Of a stretch of 64,000 bases of DNA, positions 26,641 through 36,640 are shown one piece after another. The notes under the pieces are model-generated. The model ran no database searches and had not been told where the DNA came from. It was given only the letters and a program-made list of their open reading frames with translations. The position numbers and the translations under genes were made by a program. Each line of letters opens with the position of its first letter. Positions within the stretch are counted from its first letter, which is position 1. The DNA is from Virgibacillus dokdonensis (GTDB lineage Bacteria; Bacillota; Bacilli; Bacillales; Amphibacillaceae), in contig NZ_LT745763.1 of the NCBI RefSeq assembly GCF_900166595.1, forward strand, positions 1,270,813 through 1,334,812, given 5' to 3'.

Positions 26641-27012
26641 TGGAAAATGGCGTCTTTGGTGAAGTTTTTCCTTACCTATCATTGGTGTCATAGGTTGTAC
26701 AAGGTTTTGAGCAAATATGAATGCTAGTCACACCTTCTTCATTTTATATGCTTCTTATATTCTTCATCTACAGCAAGACGCTTCTTTTCAAACATGATAT
26801 ACTAGAATGATAAAGGACATAAGCAACAATTATAAAGTCAGTTCGGACGGACGATCCCGGTCTTCATATAAGGAAAGGGTCTTCTGTCCGTTTTCTATTT
26901 TGTACGTTTAGGAAACGATCGTGGACTGTAGAATAATGCTTCACGCTCTATGATGAAACATCATTGTAAGATTTAAAGCTGATCATATACCTTTTGTCAT
27001 AAAGTTGTCGAT
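26641..27012. other. Region between sipV and the IS4-type element
   Basis: About 370 bp without a gene. Before the insertion it would have been the upstream region of addB. It contains a possible promoter and terminator (26795-26901) and ends with the 9-bp target duplication GTTGTCGAT (27004-27012). Confidence 0.5.
26795..26901 (+). ncRNA. Possible short transcript or leader with terminator
   Basis: An extended -10 element (TGATATACT, 26795-26803) is followed about 40 bp later by a stem CGGACGGACGATCCC ... GGGTCTTCTGTCCG (26844-26890) and TTTTCTATTTT. The unit could give an RNA of about 90 bases or be an attenuated leader of the addBA operon. No -35 element is convincing, so the call is tentative. 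Confidence 0.3.
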
Positions 27013-28415
27013 CACTAGCATTGCATTAATTAAACCTGATGATTCAAAATACTAAAAATGTTCAATAATTACGTGTTCATGATACAAAAAAATCCTTTAC
27101 AATGGAAGTACAGGTGGTTCCTGTCCAAATCCAAAAGTAAAGGATAATCCGTATGAACAAGAATACACTAAAATCATCATTTGGTAAATGGGTTTCACCT
27201 ATAAATACGAAAAAACTATTTGAACAAGTAGAAGAAAATAAACAAGATTACTACACAAAAAAGCTAACAACTGCAGGGTATATAAAGCTCATGTTACTTG
27301 CCCAACTGCAAGGATTCGAGAGCTTGGAAGAAATGAGCGATGCCCTAATAGATGATGGACTTCAGAAAGCACTGGGGTTTGAATCGATTAGTACATCTCA
27401 GCTATCAAGGAAGAATAATGAAATGAATCCAATGATCCTTTCCCATTTATTCTTGGACCTTGTTTACAAAATAAAAGGTATCCAATTTAAAAACGGGAAA
27501 TACATGCCATTGAAAATCATTGATTCTAGCACGCTTCCATTAAACTTAACGAATCATAAGTGGGCAAAGTTCCGTAAAACAAAAGCAGGAGTTAAGCTAC
27601 ATTTACGACTTATATTTATGAATAAAGATACCGTCTATCCTGAAAAAGCAGTGATTACAACAGCCAAAGAACATGACAGAAATCAACTGGAAGTTCTCGT
27701 AGACGACAAAGAAGCCATGTATGTGTTTGACCGTGGATACGTTGATTATGAACGATTTGATCGAATGACAGATGAAGGCTATTTTTTCGTATCAAGACTG
27801 AAGAAAAACGCCATCACTCGTGAAGTAGAATCATTTTCTATACCTAAAGATTCTACGGTTTTATCCGACAAGATGGTTTACATCGGTTCGACGCAAAATC
27901 GTACAGAGAATGTATTCCGCCTACTTGAAGTAGTGGATACAAAGGGAAACATTCTACGATTAATTACTAACCGTTTCGATCTAAATTCCGAAGAAATTAG
28001 TGAAATTTACCGTCAACGGTGGGCCATAGAGCTATTTTTCAAATGGCTCAAACAGCATGTAGAGATCAAACACTTTTATGGCATGAGCGAAACTGCCATT
28101 CAAAATCAAATCTTCCTTGCGCTCATTGCTTACTGTTTACATGTACTTATCCAGTTAGAGATGAGGAGTAAGAAGTCCTTACTCCGAATTAGCCGCTGGT
28201 TAAATAAAGCGCTGTGGAAACCTGCGTACATCTGGATTCGCAGATTTGACGATAGATCTATTCCGTAAATACATACAGTGTCGCTGTTGCTAATAGTTTA
28301 ATTGTATAATTTTTCCAAATGGACAGACCACCTTTGTTTAGCCTTTGTCTTTTTGGCAAAAAATCCTGCAAAGATGTTTACTGAATTTTCAAACCATATT
28401 TATGCAATGCTAGTG
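27013..28415 (+). mobile_element. Complete IS4-family insertion sequence
   Basis: The 1403-bp element is bounded by perfect 14-bp inverted repeats CACTAGCATTGCAT (27013-27026) and ATGCAATGCTAGTG (28402-28415); similarity continues imperfectly further in. The 9-bp direct repeat GTTGTCGAT flanks it (27004-27012 and 28416-28424), as expected for IS4-family transposition. One intact transposase frame fills the interior. The perfect duplication suggests a fairly recent insertion, 46 bp upstream of addB. Confidence 0.93.
27153..28268 (+). CDS. IS4-family DDE transposase
   Basis: A 371-residue transposase. Catalytic residues appear as IIDSST (first Asp, near 127), VFDRGYVDYERF (second Asp, near 192) and the YREK signature in YRQRWAIELFFKWLKQH (Glu near 297). 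The frame is intact and starts at ATG 27153 with AAAGGA upstream, so the element may be active. The inverted repeats resemble those of the partial element at the right end of the window, while the proteins are clearly divergent. Confidence 0.93.
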   Translation: MNKNTLKSSFGKWVSPINTKKLFEQVEENKQDYYTKKLTTAGYIKLMLLAQLQGFESLEEMSDALIDDGLQKALGFESISTSQLSRKNNEMNPMILSHLFLDLVYKIKGIQFKNGKYMPLKIIDSSTLPLNLTNHKWAKFRKTKAGVKLHLRLIFMNKDTVYPEKAVITTAKEHDRNQLEVLVDDKEAMYVFDRGYVDYERFDRMTDEGYFFVSRLKKNAITREVESFSIPKDSTVLSDKMVYIGSTQNRTENVFRLLEVVDTKGNILRLITNRFDLNSEEISEIYRQRWAIELFFKWLKQHVEIKHFYGMSETAIQNQIFLALIAYCLHVLIQLEMRSKKSLLRISRWLNKALWKPAYIWIRRFDDRSIP

Positions 28416-28461
28416 GTTGTCGATAAATAAAATTTTTTATCCATGAAAGGGGAAGTGAGTG

Positions 28462-31400
28462 ATGAGTCTCCGTTTTATAACAGGTCGCGTAGGTACAGGG
28501 AAAAGTGGTCGCATATTTGATGAAATAAAAGAAAAATTGCTAGATCAGCCACAAGGCTCAGCTATATTTTATCTTGTGCCTGATCAGATGACTTTTCAGC
28601 AAGAATATAATTTATTTAAAGATAAGGAAATTCGTGGCAGTATACGGGCGCAAGTAGTTAGCTTTTCACGTTTAGCTTGGAGGGTTTTACAAGAAACAGG
28701 GGGAGGAAATAAGCCCTTTATTAGTACAATAGGAATGCAAATGATGTTACGAAAAATCATGGAAGAAAAGCAAGGAGAATGGCATGTGTTTCAACATGCT
28801 ATGGAAAAGCATGGGTTTATTGAACAATTAGAAACGATGATTACCGAATTTAAACGCTACGCTATTACACCTGAATTATTACAAGCTAAAATGGAGCATA
28901 TGAATAGCTATGTACATAAGAAAACAGGAGAAGAAAGTCTCCTTCATAAATTGGAAGACTTGTTGTATATTTATGAAAAACTATTGCTTTCATTACAAGG
29001 AAAATATATAGACGGGGAAGATCAATTACAAATACTTGCAGATAAAATTGCTCATTCCAGGCTATTAGAAAATGCAGAAATCTATATTGATGGTTTTTAT
29101 CGTTTTACACCTACAGAACTTATCGTAATACAAGCATTGTTAAAAAAATGTAAGCAAGTTACGGTTGCGTTAACGGTCGATAAGCCAGAAGAAGAACCTA
29201 CTTCAGAAGTTGATTTGTTTTATCAAACGAAAGAAACGTTTCATGTATTAAAGCAATTAGCTGCGTCTATAGATGTAACGGTAGAAGAAACGATTAAACT
29301 AGCCCCTACATATGGTCGCTTTCGTAATCGCCCATACTTTGCTCATTTGGAGCAGTACTTTGATCATCGTCCAGCGCCAACATATGAACAACCAGTCCCT
29401 ATACAAATTGCTGAGGCAGTTCATCCTCGTGCAGAGGTGGAAGGTGCTGCACAGCAAATTATTCATTTGGTGCGAGACGAGGGATATCGTTATCAAGATA
29501 TGGCCATATTTATAAGGCAAACAGACATGTATCATGATCTAATCGCGACGATTTTTCATGATTACGATATCCCTGTATTTATTGATGAAAAGCGGACGAT
29601 GTTAAACCATCCGTTAATGGAATTTATTCGTTCAGCATTAGATGTCGTTGAAGGAAATTGGCGTTACGACGCGGTTTTTCGTCTGTTAAAAACAGATTTT
29701 GTGTCAATTTCGGACAAGGAATACCCGCTAACAGCAGATGCGATTGATGAATTAGAAAATTATGTACTGGAATATGGAGTTCGATCCCGCACAAGCTGGT
29801 TTTCTGAGAAAGATTGGATTTTTCAGCGTTTTCGTGGATTTGATCAGATGTCACAAACAGATACAGAACGGGAAACACAATTACGTATTAACCGTTATCG
29901 AAAACAAGTAATTAAGGCCTTTGAAGGCTTTGATACGCAATTAAGAGAAGCAGAAACAGTGAAGGAAAAATGTGTTTGTTTGTATCGATTATTGGAAGAA
30001 CTTCAAGTTCCTACAAAATTAGAACAATTGCGAGCTGAATACGATGAACAAGCTGAAATCGAAAAGGGGCGAGAACAGGAACAAGTTTGGGATGCCGTTA
30101 TTCAACTGTTGGATGAAATGGTAGAAATGGTTGGCGAAGAAACGATGTCATTATCTGTATTTCGTAAAACATTGGAAGCTGGTTTAGAAACATTGAAGTT
30201 TGCTCATGTGCCCCCAAGTATAGATCATGTTATTGTCGGTTCTATTGATCGCTCAAGAATAAGCGATATTCGTTGTGCCTTTTTATTAGGTGTAAATGAA
30301 GGAATTTGGCCGTTGAAACCGTCCGCGGATGGGTTAATTAATGAACAAGAGCGTAATTTATTAGCTGATCATGGCGTACAGCTTGCTGAAACGAGTAAAC
30401 GTCAATTACTAGACGACTGGTTTTATATGTATGTGTCTTTCACAGTAGCAAGTGATCAGTTATGGATTAGTTACCCATTAAGTGATGAAGAGGGAAATAC
30501 GAAGATGCCATCACAACTTATTAAGCGAATAGAGAACTTATTCCCAAGCTGTTGTGAACATCAATTGCTGCAAGAACCCGATGAATTGTTAGAAGCAGAT
30601 CGTTTTGTGACAACACCTCATAAAACAAGAGCTGCCTTAACAGCACAACTAGCAAGGTATCGTAAGGGGTATCCAATAAAACCCATTTGGTGGCATGTAC
30701 TCAATTGGTATATCATGCAGGAAAAAAAGAACGGAACGACATACCGTATTTTACAGAGCCTGTATTATCAAAATAAACCTAGTAATCTATCGGCAGAAAC
30801 CGTTGAGCAGCTATATCCAAAACAGATTAAAGCAAGTGTTTCTAGACTGGAGACATATTACAGATGTTCTTATCAGCATTTCGCCAAATATAGCCTTGGT
30901 TTAGAGGAAAGGCGAACATATAAGCTAGATGCACCAGATATTGGTCAGTTATTCCATGAAGCGTTAAAAACGATAACCGTATGGATTCAACAAGGAGACA
31001 AAGAATTTTCTCAACTCACACAATCTGATGCGGCTTCATACGCACATCAAGCAGTTACCAAGCTATCTCCTATATTACAGCACCAAATCTTGCACAGTTC
31101 GAATCGCTATCAGTATATTCAACAGAAATTAGAAGAAGTAATTGCAAGGGCAACGTATGTACTAAGTGAGCAAGCTAGAAGAAGCCATTTTTCTCCAGTT
31201 GGTTTGGAGTTAGGATTTGGGAACGATCAAGATCTACCGCCGTTAACTGTTCCTTTGCAAAACGGATTTGAATTGATGCTTAGAGGCAGGATAGACCGTG
31301 TCGATAAGGCTGTTAAAGATGACGAGCTATTTTTACGAATTATTGATTACAAATCAAGTGCAAAGGAATTAAATTTGCTTGAGGTGTACTACGGACTTGC

Positions 31401-31959
31401 ATTGCAAATGTTAGCATACCTTGATGTAGTTATTACGCATTCGGAACAATGGCTAGGCGTAAAAGCAACACCAGCAGGTATTCTGTATTTCCACGTCCAT
31501 AATCCGATGATTACAGGACAAGACAAGCTTGATGATGCCACGATTGAAAAAGAATTATTTAAAAAATATAAGATGCAAGGGCTATTGTTGGCAGATGAAG
31601 ATATTGCTAAACTCATGGACCAAGCTTTAGAATCAGGTGCTAGCCAGATAATTCCAGCTGCAATTAAAAAGAATGGTGGATTTTACAGTTATTCTAAAGT
31701 AGCAGATGAAAGGACCATGAAGCATTTACAGCAACATGTTCATCAACTGATGACGCAGGCAGGGATAGACATGACACATGGTGCTATCGATTTAAATCCA
31801 TATTATTATAAACAACAAAATGCTTGTACGCACTGCCCGTTTCAATCTGTATGTCAATTTGATCCGACGATATCAACGAACAATTACCGCAAACTAGCAG
31901 ATATGAAGCAGGATGAAATACTCAAACGAATGCAAGTAGAGGAGGATTCAGAATGGTGA
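28462..31959 (+). CDS. addB: ATP-dependent helicase-nuclease subunit B
   Basis: Partner of AddA in processing double-strand DNA ends for recombination. The 1165-residue protein begins with a Walker-A motif (GRVGTGKSG). Its C-terminal RecB-family nuclease shows GRIDRVDKAV and LRIIDYKSSAKEL near residue 955. The iron-sulfur cysteines appear as YYRCSYQHF near 805 and CTHCPFQSVC near 1120. ATG 28462 is chosen; a GTG lies just before it. The stop overlaps the addA start by 7 bp. The IS4-type element lies 46 bp upstream and may have separated the operon from its original promoter. Confidence 0.95.
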   Translation: MSLRFITGRVGTGKSGRIFDEIKEKLLDQPQGSAIFYLVPDQMTFQQEYNLFKDKEIRGSIRAQVVSFSRLAWRVLQETGGGNKPFISTIGMQMMLRKIMEEKQGEWHVFQHAMEKHGFIEQLETMITEFKRYAITPELLQAKMEHMNSYVHKKTGEESLLHKLEDLLYIYEKLLLSLQGKYIDGEDQLQILADKIAHSRLLENAEIYIDGFYRFTPTELIVIQALLKKCKQVTVALTVDKPEEEPTSEVDLFYQTKETFHVLKQLAASIDVTVEETIKLAPTYGRFRNRPYFAHLEQYFDHRPAPTYEQPVPIQIAEAVHPRAEVEGAAQQIIHLVRDEGYRYQDMAIFIRQTDMYHDLIATIFHDYDIPVFIDEKRTMLNHPLMEFIRSALDVVEGNWRYDAVFRLLKTDFVSISDKEYPLTADAIDELENYVLEYGVRSRTSWFSEKDWIFQRFRGFDQMSQTDTERETQLRINRYRKQVIKAFEGFDTQLREAETVKEKCVCLYRLLEELQVPTKLEQLRAEYDEQAEIEKGREQEQVWDAVIQLLDEMVEMVGEETMSLSVFRKTLEAGLETLKFAHVPPSIDHVIVGSIDRSRISDIRCAFLLGVNEGIWPLKPSADGLINEQERNLLADHGVQLAETSKRQLLDDWFYMYVSFTVASDQLWISYPLSDEEGNTKMPSQLIKRIENLFPSCCEHQLLQEPDELLEADRFVTTPHKTRAALTAQLARYRKGYPIKPIWWHVLNWYIMQEKKNGTTYRILQSLYYQNKPSNLSAETVEQLYPKQIKASVSRLETYYRCSYQHFAKYSLGLEERRTYKLDAPDIGQLFHEALKTITVWIQQGDKEFSQLTQSDAASYAHQAVTKLSPILQHQILHSSNRYQYIQQKLEEVIARATYVLSEQARRSHFSPVGLELGFGNDQDLPPLTVPLQNGFELMLRGRIDRVDKAVKDDELFLRIIDYKSSAKELNLLEVYYGLALQMLAYLDVVITHSEQWLGVKATPAGILYFHVHNPMITGQDKLDDATIEKELFKKYKMQGLLLADEDIAKLMDQALESGASQIIPAAIKKNGGFYSYSKVADERTMKHLQQHVHQLMTQAGIDMTHGAIDLNPYYYKQQNACTHCPFQSVCQFDPTISTNNYRKLADMKQDEILKRMQVEEDSEW

Positions 31960-34900
31960 GCTGGACAACGGAACAAGAAGAAGCTATCTATACAAAAGGG
32001 TCTGATATTCTTGTTGCAGCAGCTGCAGGTTCGGGGAAAACAGCAGTTTTGGTGGAACGAATTATTCAAAAACTGTTGGATAAGAAGCAACCTGTAGATA
32101 TTGATTCCTTACTTGTGGTTACATTTACAAATGCAGCTGCACAAGAAATGCGTAATCGAGTTGGTGATGCATTAGAAAAAGCTTTAGAAAAAAACCCAGC
32201 TTCTTTACATTTAAAAAAACAATTATCGTTATTACAACGAGCATCTATCTCCACATTACACGCATTTTGTTTAGATGTTGTTAAGCAATATGCTTATTTG
32301 TTAGATATTGACCCAGCTTTTCGGATTGCAAATAATATGGAAGCAGAACTGATGAAGCAGGAAGTATTAGACGACTTATTTGAAAGCTGGTATGGAACGG
32401 ATGCAGAGGAACAAGAAGCTTTTTTTCAAGTTGTTGACCGTTTTTCAAGTGATCGAAGCGATGCCGATGTAGAGAAATTAATTTTACAATTATATGAGTT
32501 TGCAGTAAAAAACCCTTGGCCGGATAAATGGTTAGATCAATTAGCGGAAGCTTATGATATACCAAAAACGGCTCAAGAAAGTGAGTTAAGCTGGCTAAAA
32601 ATTTTGAAACGCGAAGTGAAAGAACAGTTAAATGCCATGGAAGAGGAAATAGAGCAAGCAATGAAGGTAGCGAGAGAAAGTGATGGACCTTATCATTATG
32701 CCGATACACTCGAGAAGGATTTGGTACTTGTTCATGAAGCGAGTGCTCATTTGGGTGATTGGCAACAATTGCACGATTGGATAGAAGCAAGTACGTTTGC
32801 TAAGCTATCTAGTAAAAAAGTAGAGGTTAATGAGGAAAAGAAAAAACAAGTAAAAAAATTACGAGAAAGCTATAAAAAGCGCTGGACAGCCATGAAACAA
32901 GGTTGGTTTGCTAGGAATTTAGTAAGCCACCTAGAAGATATGCGTGAAATGGCTCCGATAATGAAACAGTTAGCTTCACTCGTGAAAGCATTTAAAGCGA
33001 AGTTTCAAGAAGAAAAAAAAGGACGTGCTCTCGTTGATTTCTCCGACTTAGAGCATTTATGTTTGCAAATATTGCTTGAAGATAGAAATGTGGATAAGCC
33101 AAAGCCGTCAAAAGTGGCAAAAAGTTTCCAAGAGCAATATACGGAAATACTCATTGATGAGTATCAAGATACAAACCTTGTTCAAGAGACTATTTTATCA
33201 CTAATAAGCAATCAAACAGATGCGGGAAACAGATTCATGGTAGGGGATGTTAAACAAAGCATTTATCGCTTTCGCCACGCAGAGCCGTCTTTGTTTATAA
33301 AAAAGTATAATCGTTTTGCTCAATCTGAACATCTTGCTAAACGAATCGACTTATCACGGAATTTTAGAAGCCGTAGCCAAGTTTTAATGGCGACAAATTA
33401 TTTATTTAGACAAATCATTGATGAATCGCTTGGAGAAATAAATTATGATGCAAATGCAGAGCTCATTTATGGAAATAAGATGTATGACAACTTCCCCCAC
33501 AGAGCTCCTAGTCCAGAATTAATTATTATTGATCGAGAAACGAATGAGCGTAAAGAAACCGACTTGGATCATTCCATGGACCTAGAGAAAGCAGAATTAG
33601 AAGCACGAATGTATGCAAATAAAATAAAGCACTGGATTGGCCAAGAAGACGGGCAACCATTACAAGTAGTAGATAAAAAAACAGAGCAACAACGTGACGT
33701 GCAATATCGAGATATTGTTATCTTACTTCGTTCCATGACGGATGCACCTGTGATTACAGACGAGCTAAAAAAACAAGGAATTCCTGTTTATGCAGAACTG
33801 TCTACAGGCTATTTTGAGGCGATTGAAGTAAAAGTCATGATCAGCTTTTTAAAAGTCGTAGATAATCCGCGGCAGGATATTCCTTTAGCCTCTGTTTTGC
33901 GTTCACCAATTGTCGGTCTAAATGAAGAAGAATTAACTACCATTCGGTTAGCGAGAAAAAAACAAACCTATTATGAGGCATTACTATTCTATGCAAAAGA
34001 GCATGTCAATGCATTAGCTGATAAAATCACCATGTTTTTAGAGTCGTTACATCGATTACGTAAAGCCACAAGACAAGGAGCTTTATCGGAGTTAATTTGG
34101 CAAATTTATCGAGAAACGAAATATTATGATTATGTTGGTGGTATGCCAGGAGGTAGGCAAAGGCAGGCGAACCTCCGTGCATTGTATGATCGGGCACGAA
34201 CGTATGAAGCAACCTCTTTCCGTGGCTTATTCCGTTTTCTTCGCTTTATAGAACGTATGGAAGAGAGAAAGGAAGATTTAGGCGCTGCAAGAGCTTTAAG
34301 TGAACAAGAAGATGTTGTAAGGATTATGACCATCCATAAAAGTAAAGGATTGGAATTTCCTGTAGTCTTACTAGGTGGTATGGATAAACAATTTAATTTA
34401 AGTGATTTAAATCAAAAATATTTATTGCATAAAGATTATGGTTTTGCTAGCAAGTATATTGATCCAGTTAAACGAATATCTTATCCTACGCTTTATTATC
34501 ATGCATTAAGACGGGAAATGTTACGTGATCAATTAGCGGAGGAGATGCGCGTTTTATATGTCGCATTAACTCGAGCCAAAGAAAAGCTTGTTATGATTGG
34601 AAGTGTGGCATCTTTTGATAAGAAAAAGGAAAAATGGCAAGCCATTCAAAACCATCCTTACTGGGTACTACCAACTCATGGACGAATAGAAGCAAAAACA
34701 TACCTTGATTGGGTTGCTCCTGCACTTGTACGGCATCATGAAAATGAAGTATTACGACTTGGAGAAATAGGAGAACAAGTAAAAGAAGAAATTCAACAAG
34801 ACCCTTCTAGTTGGGAAATTAGCATCCATCACGCTAACGAGCTTGAAGAAACAGGGAAGCAAGCTGATGACGAATTAGATCAGCTTTATCAACATATTTC

Positions 34901-35672
34901 TGAATGGACTCCTTTTACATTATCCAGCGATAAGTTAGCAAAAACGGTGCAACAACGTTTGAGTGATACGTATCCTTATATACACGCTGCGAAATCCAGA
35001 GCGAAACAAACGGTAACCGAATTAAAGCGGCAGCAGGAATTAAAAGATGAGTACAGTAGTGATCATTTAATTACACCTAGGCAAAGACCAATTATGAAAC
35101 GCCCTGTTTTTATGCAAAAGGAAAAGAAGGTATCAGCTGCTGAAAAGGGTACTTTTATGCATAAAGTAATGCAACATTTACCATTGCATCGTTCGTTGAC
35201 GTATGAGGAGATTGAAACGGAATTAGAAAAAATGGTGGAAAAAGAAATGATTGGTCGAGAGGCTGTCGAAGAAATAGATATTACAGCTATTGAACATTTT
35301 TACCAAACGTCAATTGCTCAAATAATGATAACAGCTCCTTATGTGCAACGAGAAATTCCGTTTAGTTTAGCCATTCCAGCTACAGAAGTATATCATGATT
35401 GGCAAGGAAAAGAAGAAGATGTATTAATACAAGGTGTAATCGATGCGATTATTTCGACAAAGGATGGTTGGATTATACTGGACTATAAAACCGACTCCAT
35501 TCATGGAGAATGGTCCGAGCTAGTAGAAGAAAAGTTGTTACGAAGATATCAAACACAAATGGATCTTTACCGCCATGCAGTTGAAACTATTTGGAGACAG
35601 CCAGTATTGGAAACATACCTTTATTTCTTTACAAAACAAGCGCTTGTTCGGGTGCCGTCCAGAAGATATTGA
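31953..35672 (+). CDS. addA: ATP-dependent helicase-nuclease subunit A
   Basis: Motor and 5'-strand nuclease of the AddAB complex, the Gram-positive counterpart of RecBCD. The 1239-residue UvrD-family helicase has motif I AAAGSGKTAVLVERII near residue 23, motif II LIDEYQDTN near 397, RFRHAEPSLF after it, motif V/VI blocks MTIHKSKGLEFPVV near 792 and EEMRVLYVALTRAKEKL near 862, and C-terminal nuclease LIQGVIDAII ... IILDYKTD near 1160. It is coupled to addB. In B. subtilis sbcDC follow; here the gerP operon follows convergently instead. Confidence 0.96.
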   Translation: MVSWTTEQEEAIYTKGSDILVAAAAGSGKTAVLVERIIQKLLDKKQPVDIDSLLVVTFTNAAAQEMRNRVGDALEKALEKNPASLHLKKQLSLLQRASISTLHAFCLDVVKQYAYLLDIDPAFRIANNMEAELMKQEVLDDLFESWYGTDAEEQEAFFQVVDRFSSDRSDADVEKLILQLYEFAVKNPWPDKWLDQLAEAYDIPKTAQESELSWLKILKREVKEQLNAMEEEIEQAMKVARESDGPYHYADTLEKDLVLVHEASAHLGDWQQLHDWIEASTFAKLSSKKVEVNEEKKKQVKKLRESYKKRWTAMKQGWFARNLVSHLEDMREMAPIMKQLASLVKAFKAKFQEEKKGRALVDFSDLEHLCLQILLEDRNVDKPKPSKVAKSFQEQYTEILIDEYQDTNLVQETILSLISNQTDAGNRFMVGDVKQSIYRFRHAEPSLFIKKYNRFAQSEHLAKRIDLSRNFRSRSQVLMATNYLFRQIIDESLGEINYDANAELIYGNKMYDNFPHRAPSPELIIIDRETNERKETDLDHSMDLEKAELEARMYANKIKHWIGQEDGQPLQVVDKKTEQQRDVQYRDIVILLRSMTDAPVITDELKKQGIPVYAELSTGYFEAIEVKVMISFLKVVDNPRQDIPLASVLRSPIVGLNEEELTTIRLARKKQTYYEALLFYAKEHVNALADKITMFLESLHRLRKATRQGALSELIWQIYRETKYYDYVGGMPGGRQRQANLRALYDRARTYEATSFRGLFRFLRFIERMEERKEDLGAARALSEQEDVVRIMTIHKSKGLEFPVVLLGGMDKQFNLSDLNQKYLLHKDYGFASKYIDPVKRISYPTLYYHALRREMLRDQLAEEMRVLYVALTRAKEKLVMIGSVASFDKKKEKWQAIQNHPYWVLPTHGRIEAKTYLDWVAPALVRHHENEVLRLGEIGEQVKEEIQQDPSSWEISIHHANELEETGKQADDELDQLYQHISEWTPFTLSSDKLAKTVQQRLSDTYPYIHAAKSRAKQTVTELKRQQELKDEYSSDHLITPRQRPIMKRPVFMQKEKKVSAAEKGTFMHKVMQHLPLHRSLTYEEIETELEKMVEKEMIGREAVEEIDITAIEHFYQTSIAQIMITAPYVQREIPFSLAIPATEVYHDWQGKEEDVLIQGVIDAIISTKDGWIILDYKTDSIHGEWSELVEEKLLRRYQTQMDLYRHAVETIWRQPVLETYLYFFTKQALVRVPSRRY

Positions 35673-35821
35673 TATTTATAACCGTTGCTCCTATTTATTC
35701 TAAGATCTTCTGTAGAATGCAGGATTACTGGACAAGCAGCAGTGAGAAATAATAGCCCTTATATGCTTTATTTTGTAATGCATACCGATTAGTACTAAAA
35801 TGACCCGTGGGCGATGAAAGA

Positions 35822-35856
35822 GTATGCCGTGGAGTTTGCTACATCCACGGCATATT
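35822..35856. terminator. Hairpin between addA and gerPF
   Basis: ATGCCGTGGA and TCCACGGCAT form a 10-bp perfect stem, starting a few bases beyond the gerPF stop. T-rich tracts are short on both sides, so strength is uncertain. It sits between convergent addA and gerP transcripts. Confidence 0.6.
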
Positions 35857-35858
35857 GT

Positions 35859-36077
35859 TTAAGCATTTGCAGTTAAATTTTGGTCGTTTATATCTGGGTC
35901 AAATGGATTGGTTGAACTTACACCATTATTTGTGCATGTGAAATCTCCAGTGTTTAAGGAACCAGAACCAGCATTTGTTTTTGTAGATTCTTTTGGAGCA
36001 ATATAAAAGGAATCACCAAAATTTACGACCCCACCACTCACACTAACAATTTTAATCGGACCAACAATAGAAGGCAT
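35859..36077 (-). CDS. gerPF: Spore germination protein GerPF
   Basis: One of the small GerP proteins thought to make the spore coat permeable to germinants. The 72 residues match the family length. MPSIVGPIKIVSV, NFGDSFYIAPKESTKTNAGS and a DPDINDQ-type tail are characteristic of the GerPA/GerPF type. AAGGTGG precedes ATG 36077, and the start lies inside the 3' end of the 65-codon frame upstream. It is the last gene of the gerP operon. Confidence 0.92.
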   Translation of the reverse strand: MPSIVGPIKIVSVSGGVVNFGDSFYIAPKESTKTNAGSGSLNTGDFTCTNNGVSSTNPFDPDINDQNLTANA

Positions 36078-36249
36078 AGGAAACCACCTTTTGAAAGAAT
36101 TCGTTTCTATAGCGTATGAATGTATTGACTATTGGTGCGTATGGTTTTATTTCGGATATAAGATGCTGTAAGTCTCCTTCAAGAATGGAAAGATTTTGCC
36201 TTGATAAATCTAAACGGGAGATAACAGTAGCTAAATCCACAATTTTCAT
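36052..36249 (-). CDS. Small unknown protein between gerPE and gerPF
   Basis: A 65-residue frame starting MKIVDLATVISRLDLSRQNL and predicted largely helical (SILEGDLQHLISEIKPYAPI). Its ATG overlaps the gerPE stop (ATGA), and its 3' end overlaps the gerPF start by 26 bp, filling the gap exactly. I do not recognise it, and B. subtilis and B. cereus gerP operons as I know them have no such gene. It could be a coupled small protein or a chance frame. Confidence 0.5.
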   Translation of the reverse strand: MKIVDLATVISRLDLSRQNLSILEGDLQHLISEIKPYAPIVNTFIRYRNEFFQKVVSYAFYCWSD

Positions 36250-36629
36250 TCAAAAGATTCACTTGTATCTTGTAGCTTACGGAAATGCTTCACACGGGAC
36301 TCTGCATAGACTCTTGTTAAATTACCAATTTGGAGTAATGAAGAACTACTTACGCCGATACTTGCAACATTCGCCACATGAATGCTCCCTTTGTGGTGGG
36401 TCGTTAATTTGTTTACGAGCATTTTAGGTTCTGGCCAATTCGTATCTCGCTTAAATAGTGGGTAATTGAATGTTTCTTCATCACGTTTAGAAAAAACAGG
36501 GTTTTGTTTTTGAATAGCAAGCCCTTTAAATTTTAACGCAGCATTTTCTGTATCCCCAATGGAAAGTATACTACTTGTGGATACAGAGTTAGTAAACAAA
36601 TTATCAACAATGGATGTTCTTTTTTTCAT
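36246..36629 (-). CDS. gerPE: Spore germination protein GerPE
   Basis: A 127-residue coat-associated protein, near the B. subtilis GerPE length (129). It shows two copies of the small GerP motif: VSTSSILSIGDTE near residue 16 and VSSSSLLQIGNL near 93. ATG 36629 has AAAGGGGGG directly upstream. It is fifth in the operon and overlaps the next frame by four bases. Confidence 0.9.
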   Translation of the reverse strand: MKKRTSIVDNLFTNSVSTSSILSIGDTENAALKFKGLAIQKQNPVFSKRDEETFNYPLFKRDTNWPEPKMLVNKLTTHHKGSIHVANVASIGVSSSSLLQIGNLTRVYAESRVKHFRKLQDTSESFE

Positions 36630-36640
36630 TTTACCCCCCT

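Noticed and set aside
29299..34333. Several 60-170 codon frames antisense to addB and addA
   Set aside because: All lie within well-conserved helicase-nuclease genes and have no homology or start signals.
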